DNA of 64,000 nucleotides from Blattabacterium cuenoti (GTDB lineage Bacteria; Bacteroidota; Bacteroidia; Flavobacteriales; Blattabacteriaceae), in the NCBI RefSeq assembly GCF_014251995.1, contig NZ_CP059205.1:558001-622000 (forward strand), written 5' to 3'. Both the position numbers and the translations under genes were made by a program. Positions 51,052-59,177 of the stretch are shown here, piece by piece. The notes below the pieces were generated by a model. That model saw nothing but the letters and a program-made list of their open reading frames with translations. It did not search any database and was not told the DNA's origin. Numbering within the stretch: position 1 is the stretch's first letter; every line of letters begins with the position of its first letter.

Positions 51052-51609
51052 CTAATTAAATAGGTTCATTGTTTTTTGTAATCCATTTTCCACAAATGAA
51101 AATATTATTTTAATACCTTCATCTAATTTAGTAAATAAAGAATTAATTTCCTCTCGTTTCCAGTTTTCTAGTACATATGAATCTATCCTTTTATTTGAAA
51201 AATTTTTAATCCCAAAACGAAGACGTGCATAATTCGATGTTCCTATTTCTTTTTCTATACTTTTTAATCCATTATGTCCTCCATTCCCTCCTTTTCCTCT
51301 TAATCGAAATTTTCCAAAATTTAAATAAATATCATCAGATATTATGAGAACATTTTTCAATAATACTTTTTTTTTTATCATCCAATATTTAACAGATAAA
51401 CCACTATTGTTAATAAAAGTAGAAGGTTTTAGTAAAAAAATTTTTTTCCCACTAAAAGTAAACTCAGAAATAAATCCTAATTTTTTTTTTATAAAAAAAA
51501 TAAGATTCTTTTTAGCAATTTGATCTAAAATAAAAAATCCAAAATTATGTCTTGTTTTTTCATATAAGCATCCAGGATTTCCTAATCCAGTGATTAAAAA
51601 CTTATTCAT
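51052..51609 (-). CDS. pth: Peptidyl-tRNA hydrolase
   Basis: Recycles peptidyl-tRNA released from stalled ribosomes. The 185-residue protein begins 'LITGLGNPGCLYEKTRHNFG', with catalytic His 21. It has 'KPSTFINNSGLSVKYW', 'ISDDIYLNFGKFRLRGKGGNGGHNGLKS' in part, and 'ARLRFGI'. Complete. It follows sucD by 22 bp on the same strand, with a tRNA-Arg beyond. Confidence 0.95.
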   Translation of the reverse strand: MNKFLITGLGNPGCLYEKTRHNFGFFILDQIAKKNLIFFIKKKLGFISEFTFSGKKIFLLKPSTFINNSGLSVKYWMIKKKVLLKNVLIISDDIYLNFGKFRLRGKGGNGGHNGLKSIEKEIGTSNYARLRFGIKNFSNKRIDSYVLENWKREEINSLFTKLDEGIKIIFSFVENGLQKTMNLFN

Positions 51610-51631
51610 TAATTATAATATTCTGAATTGA

Positions 51632-52507
51632 CTAATGAAGAACCTTATTCACAGTCATTCCTATGTTTGCTGGAGACTTAACTACGTGTACCCCTATTTT
51701 TTCCATAATCTCCATTTTCATTTGTGCTGTTTCCATTTTTTTTTCTATAATAGCACCAGCATGTCCCATCGTTTTTCCTTTGGGAGCAGTTTGTCCTGCT
51801 ATAAAAGCTATTATTGGTTTTTTGTTATTTAATTTTTTTACCCATTCTGCAGCTTCAATTTCTAATCTACCTCCTATTTCTCCAATGATAACGATACATT
51901 CGGTATCTAAATCTTCTAAAAAAAGTTTCATAATATCTTTAATATTCATTCCAATAACAGTATCTCCTCCTATCCCAATAGCCGTTGATATTCCATAACC
52001 AAATTTAACAATTTGGTCTGCAGCTTCATATGTCAAAGTACCTGATCTAGATATTATTCCTATTTTTCCTTTTCTTCTAAAAATTGAATTAGGCATAATT
52101 CCTATTTTAGATTTTTCTGGAGAGATAATTCCCGGACAATTTGGACCAATTAAAAATGAATCTTTCATTTTTAACAAATGTTTAATTTTTATCATGTCTG
52201 AAACAGGAATTCCTTCTGTAATACAAATAACCAATTTAATATTAGAAAATATTGCCTCTAAAATTGCATCAGAAGCAAAAGGAGAAGGAACAAAAATAAC
52301 ACTAACATTTCCTCCTGTATTTTTTACTGCTTCTTCAACAGTATTAAATATAGGAACTCCTAGATAAACTTTTCCTCCTTTTCCTGGAGTTATTCCACCA
52401 ACTACAGATGTTCCATAATTCATCATTTGTTCAGTATGAAATGATCCTTCTTTTCCAGTTAACCCTTGAACGAGAACTTTCGTGTTTTTATCTATTAAAA
52501 TGCTCAT
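51632..52507 (-). CDS. sucD: Succinyl-CoA synthetase alpha subunit
   Basis: Catalyses succinyl-CoA to succinate with ATP/GTP formation; the alpha subunit carries the phosphohistidine. The 291-residue protein has CoA-binding 'VQGLTGKEGSFHTEQMMNYG', 'GPNCPGIISPEKSKIGIMP' and active-site 'KTMGHAGAIIEKKM' with the His. The beta subunit (sucC) is not next to it. It follows efp by 38 bp, as in Flavobacteria, where lipid A genes usually lie nearby. Confidence 0.95.
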   Translation of the reverse strand: MSILIDKNTKVLVQGLTGKEGSFHTEQMMNYGTSVVGGITPGKGGKVYLGVPIFNTVEEAVKNTGGNVSVIFVPSPFASDAILEAIFSNIKLVICITEGIPVSDMIKIKHLLKMKDSFLIGPNCPGIISPEKSKIGIMPNSIFRRKGKIGIISRSGTLTYEAADQIVKFGYGISTAIGIGGDTVIGMNIKDIMKLFLEDLDTECIVIIGEIGGRLEIEAAEWVKKLNNKKPIIAFIAGQTAPKGKTMGHAGAIIEKKMETAQMKMEIMEKIGVHVVKSPANIGMTVNKVLH

Positions 52508-52545
52508 AATTTTTTTTAATTTTATTTTTTATGAAAACAAAATTT

Positions 52546-53112
52546 TCATCTTTTAATTCTTTCCATATAATATCTATTTTCTGTATTGATTTTAATGAAT
52601 TCTCCTATTCTTATAAAAGAAGGTACTAGTAGTTGAGCTCCTGTTTCCAAAATAGCAAGTTTGTTTGCATTATTAATAGTATCTCCTTTTTTTATAAATT
52701 CTGTATGTTTAACTTTTAAAATAATAGTAGTAGGCATTTTTAAAAATAAAAAAATTTTTTCTTTTTCATTTTTTACATGAAAAAAAATCGTAACTCTTGT
52801 TCCTTCTTTTAAAAAACTTATATTATTTTTTATTGCTTCTTTTTCTATTTCTATTTGATCATAATTTATCTCATTCATAAAATAAAAAGAATTTTTTTTT
52901 TTGTATAAAAAAGAATAAAAATAAGATTCTATTCTTGCTTTTTTAAGTTTATTTTTTGAAGAAAAATTATACTCTAAAATATTACCTGTAACCAGATTTT
53001 TTAATTTAGTTTTTATAAAAACATCTCCCTTCCCTGGTTTTACATGAAGAAAATCAATTATTTTATATACTTCTTTATTCCATTGTATGTGTAATCCTTT
53101 TTTTATATTCAT
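52546..53112 (-). CDS. efp: Elongation factor P
   Basis: Relieves ribosome stalling at proline runs. From ATG at 53112 it has 188 residues, with the KOW-like domain 'FLHVKPGKGDVFIKTKLKNL'. The loop lysine (residue 28) that reaches the peptidyl transferase centre is present. OB domains follow to 'ENRYYMERIKR'. An in-frame TTG at 53118 would add two residues and is less likely. It is more divergent than its neighbours, with a Lys/Phe-rich middle. Confidence 0.92.
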   Translation of the reverse strand: MNIKKGLHIQWNKEVYKIIDFLHVKPGKGDVFIKTKLKNLVTGNILEYNFSSKNKLKKARIESYFYSFLYKKKNSFYFMNEINYDQIEIEKEAIKNNISFLKEGTRVTIFFHVKNEKEKIFLFLKMPTTIILKVKHTEFIKKGDTINNANKLAILETGAQLLVPSFIRIGEFIKINTENRYYMERIKR

Positions 53113-53130
53113 TTTCAATAATTTTTTTAT

Positions 53131-53622
53131 TCAAAAGTTATCGTGATTTTTAACTATTTTAGCTATAACTTCTGCTTCTACTACAAGTTTATCACTAACG
53201 TATCCTTCTCCTTGCATACGAACTATTCCTCTTTTTAGAGATTCTAATAAGTAAACTTGGAAAATAATTATATCTCCAGGTATTATTTTTTTTTTGAATT
53301 TAACTTTGTCTATTTTTAAAAAATATGTAGAATATAATTCTGGATTATTCAGTTTGTTTAAAATAAGTATTCCTCCTACTTGTGCTATAGCTTCTACTTG
53401 AAGCACTCCAGGCATAATTGGTTCATTTGGGAAATGTCCTACAAAAAATGATTCATTTATAGTTACATTTTTTACTCCTATTATACTATTTTCTGTTAAA
53501 TCTATTATCTTATCTACCATAAGAAACGGAGGTTTATGAGGTAAAATTTTCATGATTTTTGTTATATCTAAAATAGGATCATTTCCTAAGTTCAATTTAG
53601 AAAAATCATTTTTTTTCAACAT
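53131..53622 (-). CDS. fabZ: 3-hydroxyacyl-[acyl-carrier-protein] dehydratase FabZ (stand-alone half of an LpxC-FabZ fusion)
   Basis: Dehydrates 3-hydroxyacyl-ACP in fatty-acid synthesis. The 163-residue protein has 'IMKILPHKPPFLMVDKI', the catalytic His in 'FFVGHFPNEPIMPGVLQVEA' and the Glu later in that stretch. In most Bacteroidetes FabZ is the C-terminal half of LpxC-FabZ. Here the N-terminal 'LGNDPILDITKI' resembles the linker of that fusion, but no LpxC sequence precedes it. Its neighbours efp and sucD are those of the flavobacterial lpx cluster. This points to loss of lipid A genes with FabZ kept. Confidence 0.93.
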   Translation of the reverse strand: MLKKNDFSKLNLGNDPILDITKIMKILPHKPPFLMVDKIIDLTENSIIGVKNVTINESFFVGHFPNEPIMPGVLQVEAIAQVGGILILNKLNNPELYSTYFLKIDKVKFKKKIIPGDIIIFQVYLLESLKRGIVRMQGEGYVSDKLVVEAEVIAKIVKNHDNF

Positions 53623-53988
53623 TTCAACTTTTTTAATTAGTTTTTTTAAAAATTACATAATAAATGTTTGTCTTTATCTATATAGATCTTAATAGATCTT
53701 AGACATAATCTCTGACATAGAAATTTTTAACAAACAAAAACAGCTACCCCAACACAACAATAAACATTTTTTGATCAATTTTTTATTTACTTTTCTTTAA
53801 ATTATACTCTATATATTATAAATTATAAAATAATCATAATAAACATAGAAAAAATTTGAATTTTTCTGAGAAAAAACTATTTTTTTATTAAATTATATAA
53901 GAAATATTATATAATTATTCAGTTATTTTCATAAACTTATATTCCTTATATTTATTTTATATTTCATTTTTTTTATTATATATTTATT
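53623..53988. other. AT-rich intergenic region with no recognisable gene
   Basis: About 365 bp between fabZ and the small ORF before rpmH. I see no coding sequence in any frame and no LpxC-like peptide. It holds a perfect 10-bp tandem repeat (ATAGATCTTA at 53682-53691 and 53692-53701), each copy with the palindrome AGATCT, and a short C-rich patch near 53740-53756. It may carry divergent promoters for fabZ and rpmH, or the worn remains of lost lpx genes. Confidence 0.6.
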
Positions 53989-54089
53989 ATGAATTTTTCA
54001 AGAAGAATTATTTTTTTTTTATAGGTTTTTCTATTGGAATTTTGATCTTGTTATTTTTTTCATTTATAAAGCAAAATATAAAACAGTAA
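53989..54089 (+). pseudogene. Tiny membrane-peptide ORF interrupted at a T10 run
   Basis: ATG at 53989 reads 'MNFSRRIIFFL' then TAG. A run of ten T (54011-54020) precedes the stop. With one more T the frame continues as 'FIGFSIGILILLFFSFIKQ', to TAA at 54087, giving a 33-residue peptide with a basic start and one membrane helix. That is the pattern of a small membrane protein. It lies 38 bp before rpmH. It may be a pseudogene, a gene read by slippage, or a chance ORF; I cannot tell. Confidence 0.45.
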
Positions 54090-54127
54090 TGTATATACTG
54101 AAAAAATGTGAAAATATAAAATAAAAT

Positions 54128-54277
54128 ATGAAAAGAACTTATCAACCCTCTAATAGAAAAAAAGTTAGTGTTCACGGATTCATGAAAAGAATGAAAACAA
54201 AATCAGGTCGTACGATTTTGTCAAGGAGAAGGAGAAAAGGAAGAAAAAAATTGTCAGTTGTTAATTTAAAAAAATGA
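54128..54277 (+). CDS. rpmH: 50S ribosomal protein L34
   Basis: Small basic ribosomal protein of 49 residues, beginning '[18 protein letters not shown]' and continuing '[20 protein letters not shown]', the family pattern. Stop is TGA at 54275-54277, two bases before the end of the M14 peptidase gene on the other strand. No rnpA follows, although rnpA is next to rpmH in many bacteria. The upstream gap is about 500 bp and includes the small interrupted ORF. Confidence 0.97.
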   Translation: MKRTYQPSNRKKVSVHGFMKRMKTKSGRTILSRRRRKGRKKLSVVNLKK

Positions 54278-54279
54278 AA

Positions 54280-55434
54280 TTAAAAACGTTCTATGTCTCC
54301 AATTTTTGGATAATTTTTTTCAAAAAAAAGTTCTTTTGATAAAATTAATTCATTATAAGTAAAAAAATTAGATAAATCTCCTATATCAACTATTTTGGAG
54401 ATAATAGAAATATTTTTCTCGTGAATATTAAATTCTTCAAAATTCATTATTCCTATATCTATTAAAAATCTATAATTATTTTTCCGTACTTTAACTTTTC
54501 TATAAATTTTATCTAATAAAATATCCTTATTTTTTGGAATAGAAAAATAATATGAATAATCTTTTTCAAGATTATTCTTTTGACACGAAATAAAATAAAA
54601 TCCAGCAAGAATAGATAAGACATTATATTTTCTAATTTTTTTCTTTTGTAGGTCTTTAGGATAATTTCCTGCCTCAAATAAAACACAAGGATAACCTATT
54701 TTTTGTAGTGTATCTCCAGTAGCTGTAGGATAAAATTTATCAGAAAATCTTCCTATAGCCCCAATTTTTGGTAATACTTTGTTAATCTCTTTTGTAATAA
54801 AATATATAATTCCCATAGATTTCTTTCTGCATAAAAAGTCATTATTTCCTTTTACAGGAATCGTAGGTGATAAAAAAGATAAAATAGCAGGATTAAAAAA
54901 TTCATCACCTACATTATAAATACTTCTTTGATCATGTAAGTTGAAAAGAACGTTAGGTTTATGTTTATCAATCTCATTAAATAAAATCTTCATTTCTGGA
55001 GATTGTAAACGAATTGCATCTCTATTTAAATCAATATTTATGGCGTTTCTTCTTTGAAATTTTTCGGATCCATCAGGATTTAACATTGGAATATATAAAA
55101 TAGTTAAATTTTTAAAAAAAAACTTAACCAAATGATGATTTTTATATTTTAAAAAAAAATGAAAAATATCAAACATAGATTTTGTCCCAGTTGTTTCATT
55201 ACCATGCATTTGAGACCAAATAAATACTTTTATCTTTCCAATTCCCCATTTAATTTGAAAAATTATTCTTTTCTCAACAGAAAGTCCTATTGGATTAATT
55301 GAGTATATATTTTTATACTTTTCTATTAATTTTAATAAATTATAATAGTTAAATATTTTAGTAGAAGAATTAATACTCCTATCTTTAAATGATTCATAAT
55401 TATAACATATGGATTCAATATCAAATAATAACAT
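54280..55434 (-). CDS. M14-family zinc carboxypeptidase
   Basis: Metallopeptidase with the zinc carboxypeptidase fold. The 384-residue protein has the HxxE zinc motif in 'SQMHGNETTG', substrate-binding 'MLNPDGSEKFQRRNAINIDLNRD' in part, the third zinc ligand in 'FNLHDQR' and the catalytic Glu in 'VLFEAGNYP'. All key residues are present. No signal peptide is evident, so it is probably cytosolic. The C-terminal 110 residues ('YSIPKNKDILLDKIYRK') form an additional domain of unknown role. Substrate unknown; cell-wall peptide recycling or amide hydrolysis is possible. Confidence 0.82.
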   Translation of the reverse strand: MLLFDIESICYNYESFKDRSINSSTKIFNYYNLLKLIEKYKNIYSINPIGLSVEKRIIFQIKWGIGKIKVFIWSQMHGNETTGTKSMFDIFHFFLKYKNHHLVKFFFKNLTILYIPMLNPDGSEKFQRRNAINIDLNRDAIRLQSPEMKILFNEIDKHKPNVLFNLHDQRSIYNVGDEFFNPAILSFLSPTIPVKGNNDFLCRKKSMGIIYFITKEINKVLPKIGAIGRFSDKFYPTATGDTLQKIGYPCVLFEAGNYPKDLQKKKIRKYNVLSILAGFYFISCQKNNLEKDYSYYFSIPKNKDILLDKIYRKVKVRKNNYRFLIDIGIMNFEEFNIHEKNISIISKIVDIGDLSNFFTYNELILSKELFFEKNYPKIGDIERF

Positions 55435-55615
55435 AAAAAATTTTATTTATTGTTTTGGTTTGTATCAAAAAATAAATGAAAATAAAAATATTTTTAAATC
55501 AAAAATTTATTTTAAACAATGTCACTAAAATAGATTATTTATGAATATATAAATCGTATTTTTAATTTAGAAAATTTTTAATTAACAACGTAAACCAGGA
55601 TAATAATGAATTTTT

Positions 55616-56410
55616 ATGAGAAATTATTTTAAATTAAATTACGCGGAATCTGTTTTGTTAATATTTGCATTTACCGCATTAAATTTTGTTAATGTAATAA
55701 TTAAAAAATTCTTAATTTTTTTCAATTTTCCTAATAGCATTATATTTTTGATATTATATGCTCTACCTTTTCTATGTTTATTTTTTTTTATTTCTTATCA
55801 ATCTAATAAAAAAAATAAATTCATAGATTTATCTATAAAATTTTCCTCTTGGAATACTTACGTTTATATTTTCTGCATGATGTTTTGTATGATTATTATC
55901 AATGAGTATATTTCTTTTTTTCTACCAAAGGAAGGTCCTGTATTTGAAAATATGTACAAAGAACTTGAAAAGTTTTTGATAGAAGAGTCTAAAAATAGAA
56001 TTCCTTTTATTTTAACAACAGTACTATTAGCTCCAATATTTGAAGAAATTCTCTTTAGAGGAATTATCTTGAATGGGATGTTAAATAATAAAATACATCC
56101 AATAAAAGCCATTTTATTTTCTTCATTTCTATTCGGAATTACTCATATGAATCCATGGCAATTTGTAGGTGGTTTATTAATTGGAAGTTTTATTGGGTTT
56201 GTTTATTTTGTTACATCTTCTATTATAAATTGTATTTTATTACATTTTTTCAATAATTTCCTAGCTATATTTATTATGTTTTTTATATCAAAAAGCGAAT
56301 ACCACCATTCTTTAGATAATAATGTTGTTCCAAATTTTTGGATAATTTTAGTGATTTCAATTATTGTAATAGCAATGGGTTCATTACTTTTAAAAAAAAG
56401 AAAAACATGA
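55616..56410 (+). CDS. CPBP family intramembrane metalloprotease
   Basis: Integral membrane protease of the CPBP/Abi (CAAX-type) family. The 264-residue protein has several hydrophobic helices. The diagnostic motifs are 'EEILFRG' (Glu-Glu-x-x-x-Arg), the His in 'FGITHMNPWQ' and the His in 'LLHFFNNF'. Catalytic residues are all present. Substrate unknown; some relatives process prenylated or bacteriocin peptides, but that cannot be assumed. Its stop overlaps the rdgB start by 4 bp (ATGA), suggesting co-expression. Upstream gap about 180 bp, AT-rich, no motif seen. Confidence 0.86.
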   Translation: MRNYFKLNYAESVLLIFAFTALNFVNVIIKKFLIFFNFPNSIIFLILYALPFLCLFFFISYQSNKKNKFIDLSIKFSSWNTYVYIFCMMFCMIIINEYISFFLPKEGPVFENMYKELEKFLIEESKNRIPFILTTVLLAPIFEEILFRGIILNGMLNNKIHPIKAILFSSFLFGITHMNPWQFVGGLLIGSFIGFVYFVTSSIINCILLHFFNNFLAIFIMFFISKSEYHHSLDNNVVPNFWIILVISIIVIAMGSLLLKKRKT

Positions 56411-57000
56411 AAAAATTTTTTTTTGTAACAAAAAATATTTTTAAAGAACAAGAGATAAAAAAATTTATTTTATCTAAAAAAAATCAATATAAAAACTTTC
56501 GTTTTTTCTCTTTAAAAGAGATTAACTTTACAGATTCTATTCCTGAATATGGAAATTCTTTTATAGAAAATGCTTTTTTGAAGGCGGAATTTTTTTTTAA
56601 AAAAACAAATCTTCCTTGTTTTTCTGAAGATTCTGGATTAAAAGTAGAATGTTTAAATGGAGAACCTGGTATTTATTCATCAAGGTACTCTACAAATAAT
56701 AATAATATAGATAACATAAAAAAATTATTATCAAATATGGTAAAAAATCGTTCTCGAAAAGCGGAATTCTTTTGCGTTTTTTGTCTAAAAATAAATAAAA
56801 AAGAAACTTATTTTTTTGAAGGAAAATTATCCGGAAAAATTTCTGAAAAAATTTCCTTTAAAAAAGGATTTGGATATGATCCAATATTTATTCCAGAAAA
56901 TCATAATCATACCTTATCAGAAATAAGTATTAATAAAAAAAATCAAATAAGTCATAGAATTAAAGCTTTTAAAAAATTAATTCAATTTGTCAATAAATAA
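56407..57000 (+). CDS. rdgB: Non-canonical purine NTP pyrophosphatase (RdgB/HAM1)
   Basis: Removes dITP/XTP from the nucleotide pool. From ATG at 56407 it has 197 residues starting 'MKKFFFVTKNIFKEQEIKKF'. It has 'ENAFLKAEFFFKKTNLPCFSEDSGL' in part, with the catalytic acidic residues, 'NGEPGIYSSRYS', and the C-terminal 'KKGFGYDPIFIPE' and 'ISHRIKAF'. The usual 'TxNxGK' at the start is changed to 'TKNIFK', a mild deviation. Coupled to the CPBP gene by ATGA. Confidence 0.92.
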   Translation: MKKFFFVTKNIFKEQEIKKFILSKKNQYKNFRFFSLKEINFTDSIPEYGNSFIENAFLKAEFFFKKTNLPCFSEDSGLKVECLNGEPGIYSSRYSTNNNNIDNIKKLLSNMVKNRSRKAEFFCVFCLKINKKETYFFEGKLSGKISEKISFKKGFGYDPIFIPENHNHTLSEISINKKNQISHRIKAFKKLIQFVNK

Positions 57001-57019
57001 TAAAAGAAATTTTTAATAA

Positions 57020-57940
57020 ATGAAAAAACCTTCATTAACTGTTTTGGGATGTCATTCTTCCATTCCTACAAATAATAAATTTCATCCAACCTCTCAAATA
57101 TTGGAAATGAAAGGATACTCATTTCTCATTGATTGTGGAGAAGGTACACAAGTGCAATTAAGAAAAGCGAAAATAAAATTCAATAAAATTATACATATAT
57201 TTATATCTCATTTGCATGGAGATCATTTTTTTGGATTAATTGGATTATTATCAACATTTCATTTGTTAGGAAGAGAAAAATCTATTAGTATTTATGCTCC
57301 AAAAGGATTGAAAGAAATTATAAATGTTCATTTTAAATGGTCTTATACAAAATTGAAATATTACATCTATCATATAGAATTATCTTCTAAAAAATTAGAA
57401 AAAATAATGGAAGATAAACAAGTAGAAGTATTTTCTTTTCCACTAAAACATAGAATTTATACTAATGGATTTCTTTTTAAAGAAAAATACCATGATAGAA
57501 AATTAAATATGGATTCAATTAGAAAAATTCCTGATATAAAAATAACTGATTATAAAAATTTAAAAATAGGAAAAGATTTCAAAACCAATAACGGAAAAAT
57601 TATAAAAAATAAAGAATTAACATTTGATCCTCCAAAAAGATTATCCTACGCTTTTTGTTCAGACACTTCTTTTCATCTTTCTATAATTGAATATATAAAA
57701 TATGTAGATTTATTATATCACGAATCTACTTTTTTGAAAAAAGAAGAAAATAGAGCCAATAATACAGGTCATTCTACAGCATTTCAAGCAGCTTATATAG
57801 CAAAAAAAGCTAAAGTTAAAAAATTATTATTAGGACATTATTCCAATAGATTCCCTAATATTAAGGAATTTGAAGAAGAAGCAAAAAAAATATTCTCTAA
57901 TGTAGAAGCGTCCGAACCTTTAAAAAAATATTATTTATAA
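57020..57940 (+). CDS. rnz: Ribonuclease Z
   Basis: Zinc endonuclease that trims tRNA 3' ends. The 306-residue protein has the metallo-beta-lactamase signature 'SHLHGDHFFGL', other ligands in 'FCSDTSFH', 'YHESTF' and 'TGHSTAFQAA', and the C-terminal 'LLLGHYSNRF'. As the tRNA genes here lack encoded CCA, this trimming followed by CCA addition is required. It follows rdgB by 19 bp. Confidence 0.95.
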   Translation: MKKPSLTVLGCHSSIPTNNKFHPTSQILEMKGYSFLIDCGEGTQVQLRKAKIKFNKIIHIFISHLHGDHFFGLIGLLSTFHLLGREKSISIYAPKGLKEIINVHFKWSYTKLKYYIYHIELSSKKLEKIMEDKQVEVFSFPLKHRIYTNGFLFKEKYHDRKLNMDSIRKIPDIKITDYKNLKIGKDFKTNNGKIIKNKELTFDPPKRLSYAFCSDTSFHLSIIEYIKYVDLLYHESTFLKKEENRANNTGHSTAFQAAYIAKKAKVKKLLLGHYSNRFPNIKEFEEEAKKIFSNVEASEPLKKYYL

Positions 57941-57969
57941 TATAATTTATAAAATACAATTAATTATAT

Positions 57970-59043
57970 TCATATTTTTATTTTTCCTGAAGAAATAATG
58001 GATATGATTATTCCTATTGTAAAAATAATGCTCAAAACTATACAAGAATCTACCATTGTGATTTTTACAGGAAAAGGGATTTTATCTATCACTTTAATAA
58101 AGTGATATTTTTCTTGTATAATAGATATAATATATGATAATAATAATCCACTAAAACATCCAAAAATAGTAATTAAAAACCCCATATATAAGAAAATGTT
58201 CCTTATTTTATATAGAGGAAAACCAATACACCATAATATAAAAATTTCTTTTTTTTTATCTAATTGAAGAATAAAAATAGCACCAAACAAATTGAATATC
58301 GTAATAAGTACTATTAAAATAAATAAAAAATAAACAAATAATTTTTCCGTATTTAGAACTTTATAAAATGATTTTTCTTTTTCTATTCGTGTGAATATAT
58401 TAAATTCATTTCCTAATTTTTTATTCAAAAAATATTTTATATTTTGAATATTAGCTTCCCTTTGAACCTTGATTTCTAATTTTTGAATTTCATTTTTTTT
58501 TAAAACATTTTGAAATTCAGATAAATTACAAAACAAACGTCCTGTATCCATATTTTTTATAAATTTATAAAAACCTTTTATAAATATTTTTTTACTTGTG
58601 AAAAATGGAATGAAACTATTATTTTTTTTCTTATAAGAAAAAAATAAAATCCTGGTAGGAATTTTATTTTTTGTTCTAAATATTATTGGAAAATAAAATT
58701 TTATAGAAGACCATTCTATATATATATTTATATGATCAGGATACGAAATATTTGTCAAATCTATTTTTTTGAATCTTTTCATGACTTTTTCATATTCTGA
58801 ATCTATTCCTTTCAAAGAAAAAAAATATTCTTTATTGTTATAATTTAATAGAATATTTTTCTCTATAGTTTTAGAAAAAGCTGAAATTCCTTTTATAGAT
58901 TTTATTTTGTTTTCTATTATTTTGTTATAAATGAATGAACCCTTTTTTCTAGAAGAACATATAATAATATCTGGATAATAATCTTTATAAAATTTTTTAC
59001 TAAAATTTTCTATACCAGAGAAAATAAATAAAATTGTAGACAA
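57970..59043 (-). CDS. LolC/LolE/FtsX-type ABC transporter permease, 3' frame of a broken gene
   Basis: Permease of the type that releases lipoproteins to the outer membrane, or a related FtsX-like ABC protein. The frame from TTG at 59043 gives 357 residues: a truncated first membrane segment, a long periplasmic domain (about 20-230), then three membrane helices (about 237-260, 280-305, 325-350), as in the family. The N-terminal part is present but out of frame upstream (59103-59165). The partner ATPase is not here. It follows rbfA, an order known in Flavobacteria. Confidence 0.75.
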   Translation of the reverse strand: MSTILFIFSGIENFSKKFYKDYYPDIIICSSRKKGSFIYNKIIENKIKSIKGISAFSKTIEKNILLNYNNKEYFFSLKGIDSEYEKVMKRFKKIDLTNISYPDHINIYIEWSSIKFYFPIIFRTKNKIPTRILFFSYKKKNNSFIPFFTSKKIFIKGFYKFIKNMDTGRLFCNLSEFQNVLKKNEIQKLEIKVQREANIQNIKYFLNKKLGNEFNIFTRIEKEKSFYKVLNTEKLFVYFLFILIVLITIFNLFGAIFILQLDKKKEIFILWCIGFPLYKIRNIFLYMGFLITIFGCFSGLLLSYIISIIQEKYHFIKVIDKIPFPVKITMVDSCIVLSIIFTIGIIISIISSGKIKI

Positions 59044-59102
59044 AGAAAAAGTAGAAATGTTAAGAGAAAATATAGATAGAAAAACGATAATATTTACAAT
59101 AT

Positions 59103-59165
59103 TAGTTTTTTTTTAGAAAAAAAATAACGTGCAGCTATATAAAATTCTGTTTTCAGAAACTTAAT
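59103..59165 (-). pseudogene. Out-of-frame N-terminus of the permease, broken at an A9 run
   Basis: From an ATT codon at 59165 (12 bp after rbfA) the frame reads 'KFLKTEFYIAARYFFSKKK', matching the N-terminal 'IARRYFFSKK' of Lol permeases. It then meets nine A (+ strand T 59106-59114) and a stop soon after. With ten A the frame would join exactly to 'TNIVNIIVFLSIFS' and the 3' frame, giving about 398 residues, the family length. No ATG is seen; ATT may be the start or the ATG may be lost. Confidence 0.75.
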
Positions 59166-59177
59166 TTATTAAAAATT

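Noticed and set aside
54554..54577. Ten-base-arm hairpin with a 4-nt loop in the M14 peptidase gene
   Set aside because: Arm length is at chance level, although the tight loop is similar to the tyrS repeat.
58087..58107. Ten-base-arm inverted repeat in the permease gene
   Set aside because: Chance level for AT-rich DNA; not comparable with the tyrS and sufD repeats.
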